Of a stretch of DNA of 64,000 nt, positions 12,801 through 21,792 are shown in pieces. The stretch is from Takakia lepidozioides. Lineage: Eukaryota > Streptophyta > Takakiopsida > Takakiales > Takakiaceae. Location of the stretch: assembly GCA_030704615.1 (NCBI GenBank), contig CM060731.1, positions 86,842,756-86,906,755 on the forward strand, written 5' to 3'. Within the stretch, counting starts at the first letter, position 1. The number at the start of each line of letters is the position of its first letter. The notes under the pieces were generated by a model. The model ran no database searches, had not been told where the DNA came from, and worked only from the letters and a program-made list of their open reading frames with translations. The translations under genes and the position numbers were made by a program.

Positions 12801-13155
12801 CATCCTGCCTACTTATGCTGCCCGGCTTGCTTCGGTGTCCATTAGGAGGTGTTCCGAACGTAGTCGTGTACAGCAGATTTTAGACGAGGCAAGCCTCAAG
12901 AAAATGAAGATGAGGGAGGAGGCAGCAGCTATTAGAGCCCGTCGGGCTCGTAGATTTGTGTTGGATTCTGCTGAGGAAAGTGGGGGAGAAGACGCAGAAG
13001 ATTCCCAGGAGGTGAGGTGGACAGTCCCCCAAGGAGAGGACGGGATTTTTGAGAGGCATAGTGGAACTGATGCATCACAGAGCTCGGAGGATGAGGGGGA
13101 TGAGGGGGATGAGGAAGAAGGTGGGGCAAGTTCCTCGGAGGGTGTAGGAGAGTAG
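6829..13155 (+). CDS. ParB-like / amino-methyltransferase-like fusion gene carried by element A (11 exons, frameshifted)
   Basis: Exons read from splice signals and frame continuity are 6829-6910 (GC-AG donor), 7256-7790, 7862-8697, 8816-9005, 9108-9392, 9478-9603, 9699-9913, 10806-11931, 12020-12285, 12370-12568 and 12698-13155. Junctions after exon 2 are GT-AG and keep phase. A Lys/Arg/Glu-rich N-terminal tail leads to a ParB/sulfiredoxin-like DGNHRLLAW segment, a helical middle, a basic linker, then a methyltransferase-like half in permuted order: a motif-IV-like DIPDG first, then SRSPAFIQTLMET and DLTCGTG. The tail is acidic. Apparent single-base frameshifts lie near 7525, 12093 and 12770, so this copy may be inactive, or the assembly may have errors. 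The 5' end is uncertain. A homologue at 62040-64000 supports the exon structure. The function in the transposon is unknown; DNA methylation or array binding is only inferred. Confidence 0.75.
8281..9005 (+). other. ParB/Srx-like region of the element A cargo protein
   Basis: Exons 3-4 encode a segment whose core reads FYVWDGNHRLLAWMEHI (codons about 8530-8580), followed by VDCVVLKV and KAAMADINS. A G-[NH]-H-R motif followed by a helix, then a strand and a downstream helix, is the pattern of ParB-like nuclease/CTPase-fold domains, which in prokaryotes are often fused to DNA methylases. The match rests on a short motif and predicted order only. Intron 8698-8815 splits the Ser codon of DINS. Confidence 0.5.
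9975..10790 (+). repeat. Palindromic repeat array inside intron 7 of the cargo gene
   Basis: The 892-bp intron 9914-10805 is almost filled by about eight units of ~95 bp. Each has an imperfect palindrome around GGCGCC (AACTGGAAATTCGGCGCC then ATTTTCCAGTT) followed by a hairpin GGGACTTAGCC/GGCTAAGTCCC. The other introns are 71-118 bp, so the array explains the length. The TTAGCCATTTTCGG hairpin recurs in the outer arrays of elements B-D. Confidence 0.92.
11560..12568 (+). other. Permuted amino-methyltransferase-like catalytic region (element A)
   Basis: Order along the chain: a Cys-Asp strand leading to D-I-P-D-G (11674-11688) where N4/N6 methyltransferases carry [DNS]-P-P-[YFW]; then FGLAGMLLDDGGCVVVLATR; then RSPAFIQTLMETCSDVQG; then the SAM-binding-like ILDLTCGTGAS split by intron 12286-12369, ending FAFEPD. 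Motif IV before motif I matches beta/gamma-type DNA amino-methyltransferases. The proline pair and aromatic residue of motif IV are missing, so activity cannot be assumed. Confidence 0.55.
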
Positions 13156-13189
13156 TGCCCATTCCGGCTATGACAGTTAGAACACACTT

Positions 13190-13376
13190 GTATAGACGTG
13201 GCTTGCCACAAAATTTGCAATAAAATGTTGCATTTTAAGTCCATTGGTGCCACATTCCAACTTCACATGACCCTATTTCCGTGCCTCCTAACCCTATTTC
13301 CGTGGACTCACAATGGTCTGCTCATGCTTTTTTTTTTTCCGCTCATGCTCATGCCGCTCATGAAATAGCAGCCCCC
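13190..13376. repeat. Right terminal sequence of element A
   Basis: From AATAAAATGTTGCATTT to the terminal CAGCCCCC this matches the right ends of B (28790-28964), C and D almost base for base. It includes CCCTATTTCCGTG repeats, a T-run, and CTCATG/CCGCTCATG repeats. The terminal inverted motif is GCTATTTCATGAGC read inward on the minus strand. Confidence 0.88.
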
Positions 13377-13385
13377 CCATTGTTA
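13377..13385. repeat. Presumed right copy of a 9-bp target-site duplication (CCATTGTTA)
   Basis: The intact gypsy gag at about 20837 reads GCCATTGTTAAACCACC. Here CCATTGTTA follows the element terminus directly and leads into the gag sequence. The left copy lies outside the window. Confidence 0.6.
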
Positions 13386-15831
13386 TAACCACCAGACCTA
13401 CCATAGTGGTCCTGATCATTGTTTCTTCTTGGCTGGGGCTGCACCTGATGCACCCTTACTTGCCTAGGTTCTCTTGCAGCTGTCCTTCTGTTGTAGTAAC
13501 AATTCTCAGTAGAATGGTTATCCATTTTACAGATAGTACAGTGTTTCTCTTTCATGTGACATTCTGTGGTGGTATGGCCTTCATTCTGGCACTTTGCACA
13601 CCATACACCCTTCCTCCAATGTGTTACAGCCTCTGTGGCATACTTCTTCAAGATTTCTTCCAATTTTTTTTCATAGTTATCCCTCTTCAACTTCTCATTT
13701 CTCTTACTCTTTCTTTTTAGTTCTTGCTCTTCTTCTTCATCTGACTCATCCTCAGAGTCCTCATCTTCTTTTTTCTCTCTCCTGAGCATTCCCAATTGCT
13801 CAATTCTGTTCGCAGTTTCAAATGCCTCCTCCACTGTATTGTGGGGGTAACATATCCACTTTCTTTTGCAACTCTGGTCTTAGTCCACTCACAAACCAAG
13901 TCTTCTGTAAACCAGGTGCTGGTACTGCAGCCAGCTTTTTCATCATCAATTCCATCTTCTCCATATACTCTTCAACAGTTTCATGCTTCTTCTGCTTCAG
14001 CTATTGTAAACTTCCATACACTTCATCCTCAGTTTTACTTGTCCTGAACCTATTTCGAAATGCTGTATTCAAGCCATTCCAGGTTAGGAAATGATTATCA
14101 GGAAATCTTGCATACCATTCATTGCTTTCTTGATAAGTGAACAAGGAAACAGTCTCATCTTGGCATCATCGCCATTCTCATTGTTCACTATACACATGTG
14201 CTCAAATTGGCTAATGTGTACATCGGGATCCCCTTTTCTGAATATATTGGAAAGGGTGGTTTTGCCCGTGTTGGTTTAACGCCATCTGTGGCCCTACCTT
14301 CTGCCCACTGACAGGTGCTGGCACCCTTGCTGGTGCTGGTCCTTCTGGACCTGTTGTTTTTGTGGTGGATCTTCCACCAAGTGGTGGCCTTGAGCACTCC
14401 TTGCTTCTGGCCCCACGATATTCACAGTATTCCCAGCTTCAGTTGCACTACTTCCCACACTCCCTGTCCCCCCAGAGCCAGATCCAGGCAGCCCGCCTGA
14501 TCCCCCTGAGCCGACACCTTCGTTGGCCTGTGATCCAAGTGCTCCACTTGATCCAGGTCCAACGGGTTGGGATGTCCTGGTTGTAGTCTCAACCTCAGCT
14601 GTTGGGTCTACTTCTTCATATTCTTCCTCTTCTAATTTCTTCTCTCTGTTTTCATCCTCCAAGTTCTGCCCTTGGGTTTCTTCTTCACTCATGTAACTCA
14701 ACTGTAATGGTGTTGGAGAGTCTGAACTCCTAGTTGGCTCTGCCACATCCTCTTCTCCTTCTTCATTTTTGCTTCAGAAACTGGAGTTCCTGCTTTTGGT
14801 GTTCCATGCCAACTCTTATCAAAGATTTCTGTCAAGTCTTTTATCCAAGGATGTACCTCAGATCTTTCACCTCGTGATTGATCTTCTTCCTGTACCAATT
14901 CCCTTAATCTTTCTTGCAAAGAAACAGAAGGAGTGGCATCCAACTCTAGTTCTTCCGGTATAGGTGATGCACTCTTTGATCTTGATGGTGTGAGAGGTCC
15001 AGATGATTCCCCTATGTCTATTCCTCTCTCCCAAAGATATGGATAATTAGCTTTCAGATAGCTTTCTCTTTTTGCTGAATATCTCTGTCGTCTAGCTTCT
15101 CTTTCATCACTCATGTCCCATGTCTTCATTTCTTTTAATGTGGCAATAACCAAAACTCTCTTCTGTAATATCTCTCGTATATGCCTGGGTTTCTTTCAAG
15201 CTTCAATGCACCCTTGGCTATACTTGAAGTCTCCGTTACCATATAACCATATGGCAAACAAGTCTGAAAAGCTGTTCTTGGTGTGAGTTTGATCCACAAA
15301 ATATCCTTTGGAATCCAATTCTTTACCAGTACAAGCTCTTCATGCATATGAGTATAAAACATTCACCTTTCTTTCTTCCCAGCCTTCAAACTCTACTCGC
15401 TTAATGGATAGCAATGCTATCACATAAACCAACGTTGGTAACCAACGTGCTCTTCCTCTACAGGCTACCTGATAAATCTTTATCACTCCTTTCTCCAGAC
15501 CCCATTCCGGATCAGCATCATGCACTCGCTTAAGAATATTTTCTTTACAACCGTCTGGCAAATCCAAGAACCTTTGAAAGAATTGTTTGGACAATCTTTC
15601 TTCCTTCGTTCCACAGGGAATTTGATTCACTTCAAATTCTTTAATGGTCCACCCACCATGATCCCACCAGATGCCTGTCACATCTGGTTGTTCATGACTC
15701 AGTTCCCCAGTATGGTCGCCAAATGTCGCGCGACTTTTACTCACCCATCCCTTCGCTATCCGAGGCGGAAGCTCCAAGATAGAAGAGTTGGAAATCTCTA
15801 AGTACTCAGCCCGCTCAGAACAATCAGTCAT
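13386..15831 (-). pseudogene. Ty3/gypsy gag (gypsy copy 1), broken by element A
   Basis: Gag begins at 15831 (MTDCSERAEY) just downstream of the LTR and runs left in several frames, so it carries multiple frameshifts. Recognisable parts are an acidic/Gly-Ser-rich linker (14294-14746), the tail of the gag helical domain, a Glu/Lys-rich coiled segment and two CCHC zinc knuckles (CAKCQNEGHTTTEC and CTICKMDNHSTENC, both C-x2-C-x4-H-x4-C) near 13530-13600. MULE element A ends inside this gag at 13376, so pol of this copy would lie left of the window. Confidence 0.85.
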
Positions 15832-15844
15832 GACCTACAGCTAG

Positions 15845-16749
15845 TGTATCATGGGGTGTTTCCTATTTGTTTTCCTTTCCGCATTCATGTAGCTACCTGG
15901 CTATTGACAATTAAGTATCAGTTTGCTTCATCAATCTATCGGATTCTATCAACTCATCCATTCATTCCACAACTTCACTCAGATCTCTCTACACAGTGTG
16001 ATTGTATCGTATAAGTATCAGATTATGATTTATCAGGTATCAGGCCGAAGCCATTGTGTCTCTAATCTGCTCTACAATATCACTACAGCTTTGCATATAA
16101 CAAGCATCTACTAATCATCTCTCCTCCTTCACCGTGCTCTCCATCTTTGATTCCGTTCTTACTCTCCGCCCGATCCCCTCTCCTGCATGACCAAGAAGTC
16201 CTCCCCGTGAAGTGCTTCCAAGAATCCCCCTTCTCAGTCCTTGCTTCTCCCTTTATCTTCCTACCCGTGGCTCTAACCGTTTCCCTCACTAACCGTCGTC
16301 CGTGAACTAACATGTTCCATTTGCAAGTGTTGTTCCCCACAGTCGTTCCCTGTCCTGCTCTCCGTTCCCTATGGTCGTGGCAGCTGTGTCAAGCTGTGAC
16401 TGGCTGTGTGAAATTGTGACGGGCTGTGACTGGCTGTGCGACTCTGTTTGGCTGTGTCGGGCTGTGACTGGGCTGTGTGGCTGTGTCGGCTGTGACGGGC
16501 TGTGGTGGCTGTGATGGTTGTGTCGGGCTGTGACGAGCTGTGCTGACTGTGTCTGACTGTGTCTGGCTGTGTCGGTTGTGACTGGCTGTGTGGCTGTGTC
16601 GGCTGTGACGACTGTGACGGGCTGTGTAACCCCCCTCTACAGTGCGCTGCTGTCACCCCTAAGGCTCCTGTTGGTCTCAGTCTGTGCAAAAATTAAGGGT
16701 ACCCTATAGATCCGGTATAAGTGTTTAAGTCCCAGACAGCCCTCTAACA
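15845..16749 (-). repeat. LTR shared by gypsy copies 1 and 2
   Basis: It matches 30941-31828 throughout; homology stops at ...CTCTAACA (16749 and 31828), so on the minus strand the LTR begins TGTTAGAGG. It is the 3' LTR of copy 2 (right) and the 5' LTR of copy 1 (left), as gag of copy 1 starts 14 bp inside. The inner boundary (TGTATCATGG) is approximate and no convincing primer-binding site was seen. Confidence 0.8.
16376..16632. repeat. CTGTG-based minisatellite within the LTR
   Basis: Degenerate tandem copies of GGCTGTGACTGGCTGTGTCG occur here; the corresponding block in the other LTR (31475-31710) differs in copy number, as expected for slippage. Confidence 0.85.
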
Positions 16750-16787
16750 TTACCCCTTCCCCTCTCAAAAAGCCATGTCCTCACGGT

Positions 16788-18240
16788 TTACTGATTGCGA
16801 TTAGCAAACCTTTGTGAGTGAGCACCTTTCTGACGTTGAGAGTTTCGTGGCGGACTGTGTGTACGAGCCCAAGGTCTGTCACTGGTTGACGGAGATGTTT
16901 GAACACTACCCGGATAAGTGAGGCCCTCTGGAGGCTGATATCGAGGTAACCTTTCAGGCATAGGAGACCCCCGTCGCTTCTTCTCTGCCATCTGAATTGC
17001 ATAGTCTTCTCCCATGTCAAAAGAATCCGCTGAAGAAACAGTTGTATCAGAATCCTCATCGCCTCTCAGGTGTTTTAATTGTCGAACTTTTTGTGGAATC
17101 CTCTGGGGCATACAATGTTGTCCTACCATGTCTGGAAGTTTATATTTTAAAACTTGCTGTAAACGCTGAACAGCAAAATTGGTGAAGACACTGAGCTCCT
17201 TGTTTGTCCAGGTGAGTGGGGTACCAATTACTTGTGCACCGTGCAAGTATTTCCATGCCACATGTCCCTTATAGAAAATACATCAATGCCGAATTTTGTG
17301 TTGACAAATTGTTCCAGGCTGCTTGAAACCATGAACGAATTTGAGAATCCTTTTGCATCATAACTTTTGCCTCATATAGGTACATATGAGGTGGGTCTGA
17401 AGGTAAAACCCAATGATCCCCACTGGAATAACTCAGAAAGCGCGATTGCATCTTGTGCTGCTCAATGTGATAACGTACTAGAAAACAAGCAGCGTAGTAT
17501 AACCCGCATCCCATGACAATACTTGCTACCTCCTTGGTCTTGGTATAAATGAATCCATGTACAACTTGGAAGGCAATTAATTCCTTCAACATTGTACTTG
17601 CCTCATGCCAGTATTGTGCAAAGTGATGATCCTCAATATGTCGATTGTTCGGAAGAACTTTAGTCCTAGTTGCCACTGGCAGCCAAATGCGCATGATTTG
17701 GTAGTAATGTGCAAATGACTGCGGAGGACTAAATTCTTTCCAAGCCAAATCCAACATGATGGGAATTTGGTTGAAGGGCATAATCATAGCCCTACTGTAC
17801 TCCCTTGCAGCTGGAGTTTTAGGTGGGTTAAAAGCAGCATTGCCCCATACCTCAGGCTGTGGTGGCTGTGGTGTGGTTGTAGTAACAACAGGTTCAGCTA
17901 CTGGTACAGTGACTTGTTGTGGTGTTGGTGGTATTGGCTCTTGTATCATTGGCATCTCCTGCACCTCCTGTGAAGACTGAAAAACCAAAGTTCTGGCTTG
18001 CAAATTAGAAGCCATTAACTGTTCCTCAGGTATATAGGCTCTTTTGTCGATATTTGAAGTGAGGTCTTCCACTTGAGTCTGCAGTCCGTCTACATCCTCC
18101 TGTAACTCTGCTATCCTACTATAGACATTGTCTATAGTAGTTGTGGCAATGTTCTGCACTTGGAGTCTGAGCTCATTCATCTCGCTTTGGGTGAGCTTTC
18201 GTGGTGCTTTGCCCTCCACTGGCCCTTGTGTGCTAACCAA
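16788..18240 (-). pseudogene. Accessory ORF in the env position of the gypsy element
   Basis: Two frames (18240-17269 and 17261-16788) form one interrupted reading frame continuing from the coiled-coil ORF, with shifts near 18210 and 17265. It begins with a heptad-like helix (NVYSRIAELQEDVDGLQTQV), has a Pro-rich linker, then a compact region rich in W, H and Y (FAHYYQIMRIWLPVATRTK; ASIVMGCGLYYAACFLVRYH is fairly hydrophobic), and ends in a basic Ser/Pro/Arg tail. I do not recognise the family. Its place between integrase position and 3' LTR is where envelope-like or accessory ORFs sit in some gypsy lineages. Confidence 0.55.
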
Positions 18241-19148
18241 ACCTGCATAAGGTGGTTATCCACCAAGTTGCTTGTGGTTCCTCTGAGAGTGTGCTCCTCT
18301 CTTAGTTTGTACACATCCAATTGCTGTTGTAAAGCTTCCATGCGCTTCGCATGAGGTTCAACCAAATTCGCATAGGCAGCAAGTAGATTATTGGCTTCCT
18401 TCCAAGCCTTGTTATTGACCGAGATTTCATTTCTATTGGCCATGATCGTTTGTTGCAACTCCAGGATGTGCTTCTCTTGATCAGCTTCAATCTGCCTGTA
18501 TTGCTTGAAAATATCCTCATTGCGACAGATTGTATTCTTCATGTCGACAATGAGTTTCATTTGCTCAACATTCTCTGCTTCTGCCTTCATACTTTTTTCT
18601 GCTTGACTGTTTATTTCTTTTGTAGTTTGGTCAAGCATAATTGTGAGTGTAGCACATTGTATGGCCATCCTGTCATGCAATGTCTGCAACTCCGTATGTA
18701 GTGCATTCACTTTTTGCAACTTGCTTTCATGCTGCACCTGCATTTGGTATAGCTGTTGCTTATGTGCTTCGTGCAACTGGTCTTGCGCGAGGCCTGCCTC
18801 AATCAATTGTTCCTTGGCCAATTGCAAAGCTGCTTCTGTATTCTCCAAGTCTTGCTCCATCTTGAGAGTGACCTCCTCATCGACCTTGTTTGCACACTCA
18901 GTGGCTAGTCGAGCCTCAAACTCCTTCCTGAGTTCATCTCTCAAGGCTGTCAATTGGGTAGTTGGAACATGGGATTTGACATAAGTCCCCAACAAATTAA
19001 GTGTCATGCCTATGGAACTCATCAACATTGCCTGTTGAGGGTCATCATGGTGAGGTTGCTGCTGTTCCCCCTGATCCTCAACCGTGTGATGTCTCACGAA
19101 CCAACTCAGGCCATTGTCCCACCGGATTTTCTTCCTGAACCACTTCAT
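18177..19148 (-). CDS. Coiled-coil ORF of gypsy copy 2
   Basis: The 323-codon frame is dominated by long heptad-rich helices (Leu, Gln, Glu, Lys) from about residue 60 to 300. It is clearly homologous to 58095-58826 in gypsy copy 3, sharing MLMSSI, GTYVKSHVP, LHEAHKQQLYQMQVQHE and AEPHAKRMEALQQQL. It lies after the pol position. It probably continues into the next frame after a single-base shift near 18210. Function is unknown; a structural role is the most one can infer. Confidence 0.6.
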   Translation of the reverse strand: MKWFRKKIRWDNGLSWFVRHHTVEDQGEQQQPHHDDPQQAMLMSSIGMTLNLLGTYVKSHVPTTQLTALRDELRKEFEARLATECANKVDEEVTLKMEQDLENTEAALQLAKEQLIEAGLAQDQLHEAHKQQLYQMQVQHESKLQKVNALHTELQTLHDRMAIQCATLTIMLDQTTKEINSQAEKSMKAEAENVEQMKLIVDMKNTICRNEDIFKQYRQIEADQEKHILELQQTIMANRNEISVNNKAWKEANNLLAAYANLVEPHAKRMEALQQQLDVYKLREEHTLRGTTSNLVDNHLMQVWLAHKGQWRAKHHESSPKAR

Positions 19149-19264
19149 CCATCACCGGTGCTGCAGTGTCTTGACATTCTACCTGTGGTACCTCCGACAC
19201 AGGTGTGTGTATTATATGCACCTCAGGATTTCCCTTGGGCAAATGTTGCACCTCTGGAATCTCT

Positions 19265-20130
19265 GTCTTAAGCTTTTAGCTTCTTCAAAGAATTCCGGCT
19301 CCAAATCAGCTCTTACTTTCACCATCCTCGGTTCCTCTTTAGTTCCCACATTCACTTCCCTCACCTGCTCATCAGTTGTGATTGTCCAACCAGTCACCAC
19401 TTCATCATGTAAGCTCACAGTGGCTGGTTCCTCTAGGATTTCCATTTCTCCTTCTCTTTCTTCATAGAAATGTGATGGGTAACTGCTGGTTTCCTCTTCA
19501 GTTGGTGTTGCTGTCACTACACCACAACAGATACCTCTTAAACAACTTAGGCTTTCCAGCCGCATCTCTGCAACCTGCTCCCACTCTGGGTGTGCAGTAA
19601 ATAGGGTAGCTTCCTGCTCCTCATCCAGTCCTCCTTTCCAGTCATACTCTCTGACTCCTCGAGGTCTTCTTGTAGCAGGTAATCTACTAGATTTCTTTGT
19701 GGTAATTTGTATCTCGTGTATCCCATTATGCACGGTTAGTAACTGAGAATTCCAGTCATGGAATACCCTGGCCTGTTTCAGCCACGGACGTCCCAATAAT
19801 AAGGAGTAAGCCTCCATGACTTCATCCATCTTCAACACAGTTACTGTGATCATAAAGATCATCTTCTGTATCTGTATCTTAACTCCTCTTATTAATCCCA
19901 ATGGCTTGTACACTTCTTTGATCTGCCATTGTTACTGTAAATGGGGCTGGTTTCATGTTACTTAGACCAAGCTTCTTTCTTAATTGGTCTGTCATGATAT
20001 TTACTCCAGAACCTCCATCTATCAGTACATCAGTTAGTTCTGTGCTTCCAATTCTCAATTGGATTACTGGCATAGAATCATCAAAGTCCATGACTGTTCT
20101 CGCCCTTCCGGCTTCACATTATAACTGGTC
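19265..20130 (-). pseudogene. Retropepsin-like protease region of gypsy copy 2
   Basis: MDFDDSMPVIQLRIG leads to the active-site-like LIDGGSGVNIM (about 20005-20030) and, after a one-base insertion near 19900 (relative to copy 3), to YSLLLGRPWLKQARVFHDWN. The homology to copy 3 ends at PEFFEEAKS (about 19265), where the copy jumps across RT, RNase H and integrase. Confidence 0.8.
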
Positions 20131-21325
20131 ACCTTGCTGTTCAGTCTGTGTTTCCTGTCTCCTGGGCAATTCGATTGATTGCTTGATACAGCCTGTGCCT
20201 ACAATAAGGTGCCACAGCCAATAGCTGTCCAATGGTAATTTCTGCTTTGGTCTGGCATATTACTTCAGCCAAAGTCTCTCATTACTTTGCATGTCTGCAT
20301 CTTCTTTCTTCCTTTCATCCTCACTCCCTTCTTCTTCTCCATCAGAATTGGAGGAACCTGCCATAGGAATATCAGTACTCTTCTACATTTCCCTTATGGT
20401 ATCTGCCACTTCCTTGTGCGGTTCCTTCTCATCTCTCCAAGCCTCATCTTCAGGCATATCACTGCCACCTTCATTATCATCTTCTTCCTCTATATGGAGG
20501 TATTAGTTTGGCTTTACTTCTTGTTACTATCATTGTACTTACTTCTGGTACAACACATGGCCTAACCATGTGAGCTGCCACCACTGGGCCCTCATTCACA
20601 GGAGCTCTCATCTCATTCTGGTGTCTTATCCAGAATGAACAGGCTGCCCTGCGATTGTCCTGGCTGATTACAATAGTAACATAGTCTTCACCATTGGGTC
20701 CTCGCCCTTGGTCTGTTCTTGGATTATTTCTGTAATCCTGATTCCCGGGCTGGTAATTCCCCCTTGGATTACCCTGATAGTTGCCCTCTGGAATTTCCTT
20801 GGTAATTTCCTCTTGAATGACCTCTCCCTTCCATGCCATTGTTAAACCACCAGACCTACCATAGTGGTCTTGATCATTGTTTCTTCTTGGCTGGGGCTGC
20901 ACCTGATGCACCCTTACTTGCCTAGGTTCTCTTGCAGCTGTCCTTCTGTTGTAGTAACAATTCTCAGTAGAATGGTTATCCATTTTACAGATAGTACAGT
21001 GTTTCTCCTTCATGTGGCATTCTCTGGTGGTATGGCCTTCATTCTGGCACTTTGCACACCATACACCCTTCCTCCAATGTGTTGCAGCCTCTGTGGCATA
21101 CTTCTTCAAGATTTCTTCCAATTTTTTTTCATAGTTATCCCTCTTCAACTTCTCATTTCTCTTACTCTTCCTTTCTAGTTCTTGCTCTTCTTCTTCATCT
21201 GACTCATCCTCAGAGTCCTCATCATCCTTTCTCTTCCTGAGCATTCCCAATTGCTCAATTCTGTTTGTAGTTTCAAATGCCTCCTCCACTGTATTATGAG
21301 GTAACATATCCACTTTCTTTTGCAA
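20131..21325 (-). pseudogene. Gag C-terminal half of gypsy copy 2
   Basis: The open frame from the element B junction to 20477 contains ELQKKVDMLPHNTVEEAFE, a Glu-rich acidic stretch, a Lys-rich helix and two CCHC knuckles (CAKCQNEGHTTREC, CTICKMDNHSTENC; about 20960-21060), followed by an Arg/Asn/Gly-rich tail. Past 20477 the coding continues in other frames to the protease. The 5' codons of this frame on the MULE side (AHAAHAAHAH) are only the translated terminal repeat of element B. Confidence 0.8.
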
Positions 21326-21334
21326 CTCTGGTCT
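21326..21334. repeat. Left 9-bp target-site duplication of element B
   Basis: CTCTGGTCT here is repeated at 28965-28973 on the other side of element B. The uninterrupted gag of copy 1 has a single CTCTGGTCTTAG near 13875. Confidence 0.9.
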
Positions 21335-21792
21335 GAGGTTTGCTATTTCATGAGCATGAGCGGCATGAGCGGCATGAGCGGCATGAGCAGAGTAGTAACA
21401 CAATCGGTTTTCATGAGCAGAAGTACAAATTTCGAAAATAAAAAACAATAAAAAACAATAATTTAATGCAATGTGTCAGGAAAAACAAATATATTAATCG
21501 GCCCCTTGAAGGGAAAATTGCACTTTTGACAGTTGTGCTCATGATATTTCGTCTTCCGCTCATGCCAATTCCCAGCGACATGTGCAAATATGGCGCCGAA
21601 TTTCGCGGTAATAATAGGGTCCGTAACCTGAAAAACGGCGACGTATTTCGCGGTAATAGGTCTCTCTGGCGAAAAATGGGAACGAATTCCGCGGCTATAG
21701 GTCCCCTCATGACAGGTAATTCAGCGCCATTTTTCCAGTGCATGTTCGGACTTAGCCAGTTCGGACTTAGCATTTTCAGACGTGCAACTCAC
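21335..21792. repeat. Left terminal region of element B
   Basis: It holds tandem GCATGAGCG repeats (21350-21395), an A/T-rich AAAAAACAAT block, GCTCATG motifs, and palindromes around GGCGCC, ending in AACTTAG-type repeats that abut the intron-1 donor of the transposase. Confidence 0.8.

Larger units (their letters stand above)
1..13376. mobile_element. MULE-type DNA transposon, element A (left end outside window)
   Basis: The segment contains a minus-strand MULE transposase gene, a palindromic array, a plus-strand ParB/methyltransferase-type gene and a right terminus at 13376. The terminus (plus strand) reads CATGAAATAGCAGCCCCC, preceded by GCTCATGCTCATGCCGCTCATG repeats; the last ~190 bp match the right ends of elements B, C and D. 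The element interrupts a gypsy gag at 13377, where the adjacent 9 bases CCATTGTTA should be the target duplication. Elements B and C have the same order (transposase on the minus strand, array, right end), so the extra gene in A lies inside the transposon. The left terminus is not visible, so full length is unknown. Confidence 0.85.

Noticed and set aside
6829-13155. Bacterial or phage contamination, suggested by the ParB/methylase combination
   Set aside because: Phase-consistent GT-AG introns and a eukaryotic MULE terminus next to the gene exclude a prokaryotic contig.
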